This document shows, piece by piece, positions 39,753-48,904 of a stretch of DNA of 64,000 bases (position 1 is its first letter; every line of letters starts with the position of its first letter). Made by a program: the position numbers and the translations under genes. The DNA is from Xylanibacter rodentium. Its GTDB lineage: Bacteria; Bacteroidota; Bacteroidia; Bacteroidales; Bacteroidaceae. Under the pieces are notes generated by a model. The model was given only the letters and a program-made list of their open reading frames with translations, had not been told where the DNA came from and did no database searches. The DNA lies in contig NZ_JABKKE010000015.1 of the NCBI RefSeq assembly GCF_013166575.1, positions 34,597 to 98,596 of the forward strand, written 5' to 3'.

Positions 39753-41558
39753 ATGAGCGACAACACGAAAGAACAAGTAAGAGAAAGACTTGCCGCACTG
39801 CGCGAAGAGATGAAGCGCGAAAGCCTGGGAGCCTTCATATTTCCAAGCACCGACCCTCACAACGGAGAGTATGTGCCTGAGCATTGGAAGGGACGCGAGT
39901 GGATAAGCGGATTCGACGGATCGGCAGGAACGGCAGTGGTAACCATGAACGAGGCCGCGCTATGGACCGATTCGCGCTATTTCATCGCTGCCGGAGAACA
40001 GCTGGACGGCACTGAGTATGTACTGATGCGCGAACGCATCGATGGTACACCCACGATAGCCGAATGGACAGGACGTAAACTGGCAGCCGCAGGCGGCCCT
40101 ACAGAAGTAGGAATAGACGGTATGGTGACACCGGCCGACGTTGTGGAAGCACTTAAGGCCGATCTGCGCGCACAAGGCGGACTGACGCTGCGCACCAATT
40201 TCGACCCTCTCGGACGAATATGGCACGGCCGGCCGGCCATCCCCACAACCCCAATCGAGCTGCATCCTACGGAATATGCCGGAGAATCGTGCGCCTCGAA
40301 GCTCGACCGGGTCAGGACGGCACTGCGCGCCGTCAACGCTGGCGGCATGCTCGTGTCGGCTCTCGACGACATTGCATGGACGCTCAACCTACGTGGTTCC
40401 GACGTGCACTGCAATCCGGTTTTCGTCAGCTATCTGCTCATCACACAAAACAGGACAACACTGTTTGCCGACCGGCGCAAGGTGGGGCCCGAGATCGAGC
40501 AATATCTGAAAGACAACAATATAATGCTGAGAGAATACGGTGATATCCGTGAGGCTCTGCAACGATATGACGAATACAGCATAATGATGGACGGAAGCGA
40601 GACTTCGCATACATTGTACAACAGTGTCAGATGCAAGGAGAAAATCAACCGTCCGTCGCCAATAACATCGATGAAATCGATTAAAAACAGCACTGAAGCC
40701 GAAGGTTTCCGTAATGCGATGGTGCGTGACGGGGTTGCGATGGTACGCTTTTTGCGATGGCTCAGCCCGGCTGTGGCAAAAGGCAGCGAGACAGAAATGA
40801 GCATCGACCGCAAACTTACGGCATTGAGGGCAGAGCAGGATTTGTTCCGCGGAATATCGTTCGATACCATCGCAGCCTATCAGGAGCACGGAGCAATCGT
40901 ACACTACGAAGCTACACCGGACAGCAACATGCCTCTGCGCCCCGAAGGCCTGCTCCTGATAGACAGCGGGGCGCAGTATCTCGACGGCACAACGGACATA
41001 ACACGCACAATTGCCCTCGGGCCGGTGACAGAGGAACAGCGACGCGTGTACACCTTGGTATTGAAAGGACACATACAATTACAGATGCTGAAATTCCCGC
41101 GCGGGGCAAGCGGGACACAACTCGATGCCATAGCCCGACGCGATATGTGGGCGGCGGGACTCAACTACATGCACGGCACGGGACACGGCGTAGGCTCATA
41201 CCTTAACGTGCACGAGGGGCCGCACCAGATACGCATGGAATACCGGCCGGCACCTATACAGCCGGGAATGACCGTCACCTGCGAGCCAGGCATATACCTC
41301 GAAGGACGCTTCGGAGTGCGCACGGAGAATACGCTGCTAACCGTGCCATACATGACGACGGAATTCGGTGAATTTCTGCAATTCGAGACTCTGACTCTCT
41401 GTCCCATCGACACAACGCCCGTCATGACGGAGATGCTTACCGACGAGGAACGCCGGTGGCTCAACGACTATCACGCCACTGTGCGCGAACGGCTCACTCC
41501 GTATCTGGACAGCGATGACGCCGAGTGGCTGCGCAAGGCTACAATCGAAATAGGCTAA
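39753..41558 (+). CDS. pepP: Xaa-Pro aminopeptidase (M24B, aminopeptidase P)
   Basis: 601 residues, the long three-domain form. Two creatinase-like N-terminal domains ('LGAFIFPSTDPHNGEYVP') precede a pita-bread catalytic domain with metal ligands in 'LIDSGAQYLDGTTDITRT' (two Asp), 'HGTGHGVGSYLNVHEGP' (His), 'VTCEPGIYLEG' and 'GVRTENTLL' (two Glu). Removes N-terminal residues preceding proline; no signal peptide, so cytoplasmic. Stop overlaps the convergent radical SAM gene by 4 bp. Confidence 0.95.
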   Translation: MSDNTKEQVRERLAALREEMKRESLGAFIFPSTDPHNGEYVPEHWKGREWISGFDGSAGTAVVTMNEAALWTDSRYFIAAGEQLDGTEYVLMRERIDGTPTIAEWTGRKLAAAGGPTEVGIDGMVTPADVVEALKADLRAQGGLTLRTNFDPLGRIWHGRPAIPTTPIELHPTEYAGESCASKLDRVRTALRAVNAGGMLVSALDDIAWTLNLRGSDVHCNPVFVSYLLITQNRTTLFADRRKVGPEIEQYLKDNNIMLREYGDIREALQRYDEYSIMMDGSETSHTLYNSVRCKEKINRPSPITSMKSIKNSTEAEGFRNAMVRDGVAMVRFLRWLSPAVAKGSETEMSIDRKLTALRAEQDLFRGISFDTIAAYQEHGAIVHYEATPDSNMPLRPEGLLLIDSGAQYLDGTTDITRTIALGPVTEEQRRVYTLVLKGHIQLQMLKFPRGASGTQLDAIARRDMWAAGLNYMHGTGHGVGSYLNVHEGPHQIRMEYRPAPIQPGMTVTCEPGIYLEGRFGVRTENTLLTVPYMTTEFGEFLQFETLTLCPIDTTPVMTEMLTDEERRWLNDYHATVRERLTPYLDSDDAEWLRKATIEIG

Positions 41559-42772
41559 TCACGGACCGTTCTTATCCATTCCATCACATTGCTTGGTGCC
41601 ATACCGGCATCAAGCAATGTCTTCATATAGTCCATTGCCGGAGCGACATGGGCAAAATAACGACGGTAACCGGCACAGAGACAGTTAAGTCCGGGATTGC
41701 CGTAACGGTCGTGAATGAATCTGTTTTTGGGGCATTCGCCATGACAGGCGAACAGCCACCGGCATTCACGGCACTGTTGCGGTAACATGGAACGTTTGGC
41801 ATTGCCGAAAGCAGTCTGCCGCTCACTGTACATCATCTCGGTAATCGTGGAAGTGCGTATGTTGCCGAGCCGATATCCCGGAAATACAAAATGATCGCAA
41901 CTGTACAGGTCACCGTTAAATTCCATAGCGGCAGAATGTCCGCAAACAGGAGCAAGCGAACAGATGCCCGGCGGCACTCCCGCCCAGTTGGCCAAAGTAG
42001 CGTCGAAGATCTGCACGAACGTTTCGCCGACATCGTTACGTACCCATTCATCGAAAATTCCGCAAAGGAAAAGCCCCCATTGTTCCGATGAAACGGACGT
42101 TTTTGTAAGCCGCCCGCCTTCTGTCATTCCCGGCATAAGACGCAGGGCATAGCTACCGGCATCGGCAATACGCTCCACTACGGGTGTGAACTGGATATAC
42201 CGACATCCTATATCGCGGAAAAAACGGTAGAACTCTATGGGATAATCGGCATTAATACTGTTGACCACGGCCATTGCGTTCCATTCCACTCCATACCTGT
42301 CGAGCAGTTCGATGCCGCGCATCACATCATGAAACGAGCCGCAACGCATAGCATCGTGAAAGCGCTGCGGACCGTCGATGGACACGCCTATAAGAAATCC
42401 ATTGTCACGGAAAAAACGACACCATTCATCGGTAATCAGGGTGCCGTTGGTCTGAAGACAGTTGTCTATATGCCGGCCCGCGGCATAGCGCTGTTGCAGA
42501 GCGAGCGCACGCCGATAGAACGACAACGGACGAAGAAGGGGTTCGCCGCCATGCCAGGTGAACAGCACTTCACCGGCTGTCTGCGCCTCGATATATTGGC
42601 GGGTAAACAGTTCAAGAAGTTCGTCTGACATGCAAAAAACGGCGGTTTCATCGTACAACCGCCGCTTTTCAAGATAGTAGCAATAGCGACATGAAAGATT
42701 GCAGTCGGAACCGGCAGGCTTCAGCATCACATAAAAAGGACGAGCAAAAGGGCGGCATGTACTCATATTCAA
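41555..42772 (-). CDS. Anaerobic sulfatase-maturase-type radical SAM/SPASM enzyme
   Basis: 405 residues. Radical SAM cluster motif 'SDCNLSCRYCYYLEK' and C-terminal SPASM cysteines ('CSLAPVCGHS', 'SCDHFV', 'CRECRWLFACHGECPKNRF', 'LNCLCAGYR'). Matches anSME, which converts Ser/Cys of sulfatases to formylglycine, in length and motif order; no sulfatase lies in the window. A peptide-modifying role cannot be excluded, but the gene is far from the NVEALA locus. Last gene of an apparent operon with the HhH protein (54-bp gap). Confidence 0.9.
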   Translation of the reverse strand: MNMSTCRPFARPFYVMLKPAGSDCNLSCRYCYYLEKRRLYDETAVFCMSDELLELFTRQYIEAQTAGEVLFTWHGGEPLLRPLSFYRRALALQQRYAAGRHIDNCLQTNGTLITDEWCRFFRDNGFLIGVSIDGPQRFHDAMRCGSFHDVMRGIELLDRYGVEWNAMAVVNSINADYPIEFYRFFRDIGCRYIQFTPVVERIADAGSYALRLMPGMTEGGRLTKTSVSSEQWGLFLCGIFDEWVRNDVGETFVQIFDATLANWAGVPPGICSLAPVCGHSAAMEFNGDLYSCDHFVFPGYRLGNIRTSTITEMMYSERQTAFGNAKRSMLPQQCRECRWLFACHGECPKNRFIHDRYGNPGLNCLCAGYRRYFAHVAPAMDYMKTLLDAGMAPSNVMEWIRTVRD

Positions 42773-42826
42773 TACTATTTGTCATTTACTTTATATTCGG
42801 TTTCTTGTTTCCAATTCTCGTCTTTC

Positions 42827-43723
42827 CTAAAATTCCACATACGGTTCGAGACGGCTTATGGCATCGGGAGTAAAATCACGGTGTAAATGCAAATCCTGTA
42901 AACTGTGCAGCGGACCATACAAACGGCGGTAGTCTTCGATGGCCTTGGCCTGATGAAAGGTGATATATGGGTGACGGCACATCTGCAGCACCTTAAGTTT
43001 GTTGAGGTTCATACGTCGTGTCTCGGGATTGCTTATTACGAAATATTGCTTTGTCTCTTGTGGAAAATCGTCGATTTCATCGAGCTGTTCCACACTCACA
43101 TAACCGCCAAGACGCTCACCGTATGCCACTATCATGCTGGCAAAGACAGGCCCGATGCCGGGCACACGGCGGAGCATGGCTGTATCAGCCGTGTTGAGCA
43201 CTATCCGCTCGTCGGGTGTTATCTTTGCCGGATACCAAATCGTATCGCGCACGGAATGTCCGGCTTCGGGCAAAGATGACGCCGGGAGGAAATCGGGAGA
43301 TATACGTATGTACGGTTCAAGCCGGCGATACTGACCTACTGTCAGACCGTAGAGACGGGCAAAATCGGCTGGCCGCCTGTAAACGCCTCCACGGGCACGG
43401 TACTTGTAGATATTGCGCACCTGCCACGGTTGCAGGCCAAGTCGAAACAACGATGTACTGTCGACTGTATTGGGATCGAACGGAAATAGCTCGGATGCAT
43501 GTTCCTTTACATGATAATACGGCTGTGTTTTACGATGGAATGTACGTTTTTGGAACATTAAGGTATCTTCCGTATCATTTAATGTGTCTGCAATATCAGT
43601 CCGTGAAAGTTCTGTCGAACCGTCTGTTCCCGAATAATATACAACGGAAAGCCCGGCCAAAGCCATAATGAGCAGTGCCATTATGGCCTTACGGTCAGAC
43701 TTATGGTACAGTGTTTTGCGCAT
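42827..43723 (-). CDS. Helix-hairpin-helix (ComEA-like) protein
   Basis: 298 residues. One N-terminal membrane helix ('AIMALLIMALAGLSVVYYSG'), then three HhH-type repeats: 'TVDSTSLFRLGLQPWQVRNI', 'LNTADTAMLRRVPGIGPVFA', 'LNKLKVLQMCRHPYITFHQA'. Family members bind DNA in the periplasm (ComEA); this longer Bacteroidota form is not characterised. Five bp after the NSS transporter. Confidence 0.88.
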   Translation of the reverse strand: MRKTLYHKSDRKAIMALLIMALAGLSVVYYSGTDGSTELSRTDIADTLNDTEDTLMFQKRTFHRKTQPYYHVKEHASELFPFDPNTVDSTSLFRLGLQPWQVRNIYKYRARGGVYRRPADFARLYGLTVGQYRRLEPYIRISPDFLPASSLPEAGHSVRDTIWYPAKITPDERIVLNTADTAMLRRVPGIGPVFASMIVAYGERLGGYVSVEQLDEIDDFPQETKQYFVISNPETRRMNLNKLKVLQMCRHPYITFHQAKAIEDYRRLYGPLHSLQDLHLHRDFTPDAISRLEPYVEF

Positions 43724-43728
43724 TGGGA

Positions 43729-45090
43729 TTATATCAGTCCGAACTGGTGCAGGAATATGAGCGTGATGAATATCGGACAGACATATTTAACTGCAAAAAG
43801 ATAGACATGGAAAAGACGGCTGCGGAGTGTGCCACGGTTGGTGAACTCGTCACGCACAACCTTGTGGGGAGCGAACCATCCGACATAGACACATGTAAGG
43901 AAAGCACCGACAGGCATCAGCATCTGGGCCGTCAGGGCATCAAAGAAATCCATCAGCGACCGACCGGCAAGGTGAAGAACAGGCATGGCACCCACCGACA
44001 ATGAGCTGAGCACACATATCAGGCCGGTACAGACCGTGACTATCCATGCGGCATGACGGCGGGGCAAGTGTATCTCCTCATGGAAGAACGCCGTACCTAT
44101 CTCGTGCATGGAAATGGTTGATGTAAGTGCGGCCAACGAAAGAAGCACGTAAAACAGCACGGAGACGACATATCCCACCACCGGCAATGATGCGAATGCT
44201 TCGCGAAACACATTGGGCAACGTGATGAATATGAGCGAGGGGCCGCTGTCGGGACTTATTCCTACGGAAAAGGCAGCAGGAAATATCATCAGACCGGCAA
44301 GAACGGCTATCACCGTATCTATCACGGCTATCTGACAGGCCGAACGCATCAGATTGGTCTGGCGGCCGAAATATGATGCGTAAGTGCAGAGACATGCCGT
44401 ACCGAGACTGAGAGAGAAGAACGCCTGACCGAGAGCTTCGAGAAATACCTGCGAATCTACCTTGCCGAAATCGGGCTTCAACAGAAACTCCACGCCTTTA
44501 CCGGCACCGGGCAACATGCACGAGGCCGCTACAAGGACTATGAGCAGAATAAAAAGTGTGGGCATAAGCATTTTCGAAGCACGCTCTATGCCACCACGTA
44601 TTCCGTGCACTATCACCCAATGTGTAACAAGAATGAAAGCCAGACCCCACAAAACGGGTTTAACCGGATCGGAGGAGAAAGTGAAGAAATAGTCCTGCAC
44701 ATATTTCATGTCACCACCGAGGCTGCCCGTCAACGACGCTGTAAGATATTGAAGGCACCAGCCTGCCACAACAGCATAGAAGCCGAGGATGATCATAGAT
44801 GTTGCAATGCCCATATATCCAATGGCGCTCCATCCTTTTCTGCCAGACAGATTGCCATAGGCACGGGCGGCATTGGAGGCGGAATGACGCCCGACGATAA
44901 ATTCACTGACCATGCCTGGGATACCAAGCAAAAGGATGCAACCTATATAGATAAGTATAAAGGCTGCGCCACCGTTCTGTCCGGCCATAAACGGAAAACG
45001 CCATACATTGCCGAGACCGACGGCCGAACCCGCCGTGGCAAGTATAATACCGAGTCTGCTGCCGAAACTGCCTCTTTCTGATCTTGTCAT
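43729..45090 (-). CDS. Sodium-dependent transporter, NSS/SNF family (2)
   Basis: 453 residues, 11-12 helices. Starts with the NSS signature 'AGSAVGLGNVWRFPFMAGQN' (TM1, Na+ and substrate site) and carries 'FFSLSLGTACLCTYASYFGR' (TM6). Na+-coupled amino-acid-like uptake; substrate not predictable. Tandem paralogue of the next gene upstream. Confidence 0.95.
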   Translation of the reverse strand: MTRSERGSFGSRLGIILATAGSAVGLGNVWRFPFMAGQNGGAAFILIYIGCILLLGIPGMVSEFIVGRHSASNAARAYGNLSGRKGWSAIGYMGIATSMIILGFYAVVAGWCLQYLTASLTGSLGGDMKYVQDYFFTFSSDPVKPVLWGLAFILVTHWVIVHGIRGGIERASKMLMPTLFILLIVLVAASCMLPGAGKGVEFLLKPDFGKVDSQVFLEALGQAFFSLSLGTACLCTYASYFGRQTNLMRSACQIAVIDTVIAVLAGLMIFPAAFSVGISPDSGPSLIFITLPNVFREAFASLPVVGYVVSVLFYVLLSLAALTSTISMHEIGTAFFHEEIHLPRRHAAWIVTVCTGLICVLSSLSVGAMPVLHLAGRSLMDFFDALTAQMLMPVGAFLTCVYVGWFAPHKVVRDEFTNRGTLRSRLFHVYLFAVKYVCPIFITLIFLHQFGLI

Positions 45091-45175
45091 TTATATCTGT
45101 TTATTCGTTTATTGATATTCTACTTACAAATATGTAGTACGGCGGCCTATTCATGTTCCGTATTTACCAAGGTTG

Positions 45176-46537
45176 TCATATTATGCCAAACTGATGGAGA
45201 AATACAAGCACTATACACACCGGACAGACATATTTCACACAGAACAAATAGAAATGGAAAAAACGGCCGTGCAACGTTCCGTTGTTGGTATACTCATCGC
45301 GCACCACTCTGTGCGGGATATACCAGCCGACAAACAGACAGGTCAGAAAACCGCCTATAGGCAGAAAGATCTGTCCGGTAACGAAATCGAACACATCGAA
45401 CAGCGGTTTGCCGAAAAGCTGCAGACCGTCGAAACGACCGAGCGAGAGCGAACACAAAGCGCCTATGACCGAACATGTTGACGTAACGATAACTGCTGAG
45501 CTACGGCGAGTGATACGACACTCTTCATGAAGGAACGCCGTACTAACCTCGTGCAGCGATATGAGAGAGGTCAACGCTGCCAACGACAACAATACATAGA
45601 ACAGTAACGATATGACAAACCCTACAGCCGGCATTCCGGAAAATGCCTGCTGAAAGACATTGGGCAGGGTGATGAAAATAAGCGATGGACCGCTGTCAGG
45701 ACTGATACCTACGGAAAACGCGGCCGGAAATATCATCAGGCCGGCAAGTATGGCCACAAGACAGTCTATAACGCCTATCTGAACAGCCGAAGCTGCCAGA
45801 TTGGTATGCCTGCTGAAATAAGAAGCGTATGTGCAGACACAGCCCATACCGATGCTAAGAGAATAGAACGACTGTCCGAGAGCACCGAGAAACATGTCAC
45901 TGTCGACCTTGCCAAGGTCGGGCCTGAACAGAAAAGAAATGCCCTTGCCGGCTCCCGGCAGCATACACGCAGCCACCACAATGACAAGCAGAAGGATGAA
46001 CAATGTCGGCATCATCAGCTTCGAGGCCTTTTCGATGCCGCCACGCACACCACGGACAATGACAAGATGGGTTATTATAAGAAACAGCACTGTCCATACA
46101 ATGGGTTTTACCGGGTTTTGAGAGAACGAAACGAAATACTCCCTGATATATTCCGGATTGCCGTCGAGATGGCCCACAAGGGATGCGTATATATATTGCA
46201 GACACCACCCCGACACGACAGCATAATAGCCGGTGATGAGAAATCCCGTGAGCACACCGAGATATCCGACAGCCGTCCACGGCCTGCCACCGCTGAGTTT
46301 GCCATAGGCACGGGCGGTATTTGACCGGGCATTGCGACCAATGATAAACTCGCTGACCATGCAGGGGATACCCAACAGGAGCACGCAACCGATATAAATG
46401 AATATGAACGCCGCACCGCCATTCTCACCGGTCATGTATGGGAAACGCCATACATTGCCGAGACCGACGGCCGAACCCGCCGTGGCAAGAATAACGCCTA
46501 TCTTGCTACCGAACTTAGCTCTCTCTAATTGTGCCAT
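45176..46537 (-). CDS. Sodium-dependent transporter, NSS/SNF family (1)
   Basis: 453 residues from the ATG at 46537; the frame could start at 46618 but that overlaps the promoter. TM1 'AGSAVGLGNVWRFPYMTGEN', TM6 'SFYSLSIGMGCVCTYASYFS'. About two-thirds identical by eye to the following paralogue, with which it is probably co-transcribed (85-bp gap). Tandem duplication with likely substrate divergence. Confidence 0.95.
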   Translation of the reverse strand: MAQLERAKFGSKIGVILATAGSAVGLGNVWRFPYMTGENGGAAFIFIYIGCVLLLGIPCMVSEFIIGRNARSNTARAYGKLSGGRPWTAVGYLGVLTGFLITGYYAVVSGWCLQYIYASLVGHLDGNPEYIREYFVSFSQNPVKPIVWTVLFLIITHLVIVRGVRGGIEKASKLMMPTLFILLLVIVVAACMLPGAGKGISFLFRPDLGKVDSDMFLGALGQSFYSLSIGMGCVCTYASYFSRHTNLAASAVQIGVIDCLVAILAGLMIFPAAFSVGISPDSGPSLIFITLPNVFQQAFSGMPAVGFVISLLFYVLLSLAALTSLISLHEVSTAFLHEECRITRRSSAVIVTSTCSVIGALCSLSLGRFDGLQLFGKPLFDVFDFVTGQIFLPIGGFLTCLFVGWYIPHRVVRDEYTNNGTLHGRFFHFYLFCVKYVCPVCIVLVFLHQFGII

Positions 46538-46561
46538 TATAAAACTTTTACTGTAATTCTG

Positions 46562-46599
46562 TTGCAAAAATATAAAATAATTCTTACTTTTGTACCAAA
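46562..46599. promoter_or_regulatory. Overlapping divergent promoters
   Basis: Plus strand: -33 TTG (46562-46564) and -7 TACTTTTG (46585-46592) for the VanZ-like gene. Minus strand: -7 TATTTTTG (46565-46572) and TTTG (46596-46599) for the NSS transporter. The two overlap, so they may interfere. Confidence 0.55.
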
Positions 46600-46612
46600 A
46601 TAGTAACTTAAT

Positions 46613-47008
46613 ATGCAATATTCATATCAATTAGTAAGAAAATATCCCGTATCGATAGTGTTATTCCTCGTCATTTGGTATCTCTCGTTCTTTAATCCGC
46701 CCAAAACCGAACTTGACGAAGTGGCGTTTATTGACAAATGGGTACATGTGATAATGTACGGCGGAACATGTTCCGTGCTATGGATAGAATATATAATGAA
46801 GCACAAAAGACTCAACATACCGAAACTTATGCTGATGGCATGGCTCGCACCAATCATCATGAGCGGTATTATCGAACTCTTGCAGGAATACTGCACTGAC
46901 GGGCGCCGAAGCGGCGACTGGATGGACCTGGCCGCCAATGCCACCGGTGTGACACTGGCTATGGCTGTCGGAATTATAATATCAAGAATAAAAAATATCG
47001 GCAGATGA
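46613..47008 (+). CDS. VanZ-like membrane protein
   Basis: 131 residues, four helices: 'IVLFLVIWYLSFF', 'IDKWVHVIMYGGTCSVLWIE' (the conserved D-K-x-x-H box), 'MLMAWLAPIIMSGIIELLQE', 'GDWMDLAANATGVTLAMAVG' (R-S-G-D-x-x-D box). Family role is unknown apart from low-level teicoplanin resistance by VanZ. Transcribed alone. Confidence 0.9.
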   Translation: MQYSYQLVRKYPVSIVLFLVIWYLSFFNPPKTELDEVAFIDKWVHVIMYGGTCSVLWIEYIMKHKRLNIPKLMLMAWLAPIIMSGIIELLQEYCTDGRRSGDWMDLAANATGVTLAMAVGIIISRIKNIGR

Positions 47009-47011
47009 TTA

Positions 47012-47536
47012 TCATTTCCGAGACGTCCCGCTCTTTGGAGAATAATATGTGCCGAGACTTCCACCCCACTCCTTGAACGGCTCAGCCCGTAGACGGGAAT
47101 TATAGAAGCGACGGTCGCCGGTAACCTCTTTACCGATGAAATCGGGCTTTTCAAACGTTTCATCTTCCGATTTCAGCTCTACCTCAGCCATCACAAGACC
47201 GGCATTGTCACCATAGAACTCATCCACTTCAAATGTATGCGGGCCACTACGGACGAGCCATCGCGTCTTGTCAATCACACCCGGCTCACACAGACGGAAC
47301 AACTGTTCGGCCTCGTCGGGCGTTATCTCTTTTTCAAATTCATACCGGCTCATACCGGCAGCATCGGAAGGCCCCTTGATTGTAAGAAAGCCGCAATGAC
47401 CACGCAGACGCACTCTTACCGTACGCCCGCTGTCACTGCAAATATATCCTTGCCTGATGCGGCTGCTGTCATAAGCAAGTTGCTTATAGCTGTCGTCAAT
47501 CACCAGAAACTTCCGTTCTATCTCCAGGCCGTCCAT
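47012..47536 (-). CDS. CYTH domain protein (triphosphate tunnel family)
   Basis: 174 residues from the ATG at 47536, preferred because the earlier start (47581) would overlap the small gene at 47545-47697. 'LEIERKFLVID' is the ExExK signature, then 'RIRQGYICSDSGRTVRVRLR' and 'FEVDEFYGDNAGLVMAEVEL'. Family members hydrolyse inorganic or organic triphosphates. Starts 8 bp after the small membrane protein. Confidence 0.93.
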   Translation of the reverse strand: MDGLEIERKFLVIDDSYKQLAYDSSRIRQGYICSDSGRTVRVRLRGHCGFLTIKGPSDAAGMSRYEFEKEITPDEAEQLFRLCEPGVIDKTRWLVRSGPHTFEVDEFYGDNAGLVMAEVELKSEDETFEKPDFIGKEVTGDRRFYNSRLRAEPFKEWGGSLGTYYSPKSGTSRK

Positions 47537-47544
47537 TCCCTGCG

Positions 47545-47697
47545 TCAAGCCATTATATACATCGAATAAGCCATAAAGCACAATGCAAGAACCACAAGAA
47601 CGGCAAAAATAATCTTCACTACGTTCTTTCCATGTTCTGCCTGTCGTGCCTCATAAGCGGCACGACGCGGATTTTCCTTTTTGTTATTCTTCTTCAT
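47545..47697 (-). CDS. 50-residue single-pass membrane protein
   Basis: ATG at 47697, TGA at 47545. A strongly basic N-terminal half (MKKNNKKENPRRAAYEARQA) followed by one membrane helix ('VVKIIFAVLVVLALCFMAYS'). Not recognised. Close spacing to the CYTH gene (8 bp) suggests one transcript. Positive-inside rule puts the N-terminus in the cytoplasm. Confidence 0.7.
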   Translation of the reverse strand: MKKNNKKENPRRAAYEARQAEHGKNVVKIIFAVLVVLALCFMAYSMYIMA

Positions 47698-47779
47698 AGG
47701 TCGAAATTGTTTATTAAGTTATTCAAGATTTCTTTCAGATTATAATGATGAAATAGCGTATATACCCAAATCCAAGGCT

Positions 47780-48901
47780 TCAGTCTTCGTCATTCACGGG
47801 AAATTCCATCAGATAAGCCTTGATGAAACCGTCAATCTTACCGTCCATCACACCGTCCACATCCGTTGTCTGCCAGTTGGTACGGTGGTCTTTCACACGA
47901 CGGTCGTCAAAAACGTAGCTGCGTATCTGGCTGCCCCACTCTATCTTCTTCTTGCCGGCTTCTATCTTGGCTTGCGCCTCGAGACGCTTTTTCATGGCAC
48001 GATCGTAGAGCTGGGATTTCAGAAGACGCATGGCATTATTGCGGTTTTCAAGCTGCTTGCGGCTCTCGGTGTTCTCGATGAGAATTTCTTCCTCCTCGCC
48101 GGTATCAGGGTCCACATACTGATAGCGCAGACGTACACCCGTCTCAACCTTGTTGACGTTCTGTCCGCCGGCGCCCCCCGAGCGGAACAAGTCCCAACTT
48201 ACGCGCGCCGGATCGACATACACCTCAATAGTATCGTCAACAAGCGGCGACACGAACACACTGGCAAAACTCGTCATCCGCTTACCCTGTGCATTGAACG
48301 GAGATACGCGCACCAGACGGTGCACGCCGTTCTCACTCTTCAGATAGCCGTAAGCATATTCACCGCCCTCTATCTGCATGGTCACACTCTTGATGCCGGC
48401 CTCGTCGCCATCCTGCAGGTTGCTTATGGTCACCTTGTGTCCGTTGGCCTCGGCCCAGCGCTGATACATACGCATGAGCATCTGGGCCCAATCCTGACTT
48501 TCGGTCCCCCCGGCGCCACTGTTTATCTTCATCACACAGTCCATCGGATCTTCCTTCTGACGCAGCATGTTCTTCAGTTCAAGACTTTCGATGGCCTCGA
48601 GGGCACGGCGATAGTCGGTGTCGACCTCTTCTTCCGTCACCATCTCGTCCTTATAGAAGTCGAAAGCAAGTTGCAGCTCGTCGGCCGCAAGACGCACTTC
48701 GTTGTAGCCGTCGATCCATCGCTTTATACCCTTTACCTTCTTCATCTGCTCCTCGGCCCGCTTGGGGTCCTCCCAAAAGTCGGGCGCCTGAGTACGAAGG
48801 TCTTCTTCTTCAAACTCTATTTTCTTTCTGTCAATGTCAAGATAGCGGCGCAGTGCCTCGGCGCGCTCCATGACGTCTTTAAGTTGGTCTGCTGTTATCA
48901 T
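47780..48901 (-). CDS. prfB: Peptide chain release factor 2
   Basis: 373 residues. Recognises UGA/UAA stop codons with the 'SPF' tripeptide ('VRVSPFNAQ') and triggers hydrolysis with 'RSGGAGGQNVNKVETGVRL' (GGQ). The reading frame is continuous from the ATG, so no programmed +1 frameshift is needed here. Begins 3 bp after the acyl-CoA ligase stop. Confidence 0.97.
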   Translation of the reverse strand: MITADQLKDVMERAEALRRYLDIDRKKIEFEEEDLRTQAPDFWEDPKRAEEQMKKVKGIKRWIDGYNEVRLAADELQLAFDFYKDEMVTEEEVDTDYRRALEAIESLELKNMLRQKEDPMDCVMKINSGAGGTESQDWAQMLMRMYQRWAEANGHKVTISNLQDGDEAGIKSVTMQIEGGEYAYGYLKSENGVHRLVRVSPFNAQGKRMTSFASVFVSPLVDDTIEVYVDPARVSWDLFRSGGAGGQNVNKVETGVRLRYQYVDPDTGEEEEILIENTESRKQLENRNNAMRLLKSQLYDRAMKKRLEAQAKIEAGKKKIEWGSQIRSYVFDDRRVKDHRTNWQTTDVDGVMDGKIDGFIKAYLMEFPVNDED

Positions 48902-48904
48902 AAA

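Noticed and set aside
41555..42772. Radical SAM enzyme as modifier of the NVEALA peptides
   Set aside because: It matches anSME closely and lies more than 12 kb away in another operon on the other side of the accessory region.
47780..48901. Programmed frameshift in prfB
   Set aside because: The gene is open from ATG to stop with all RF2 motifs; no in-frame early stop exists.
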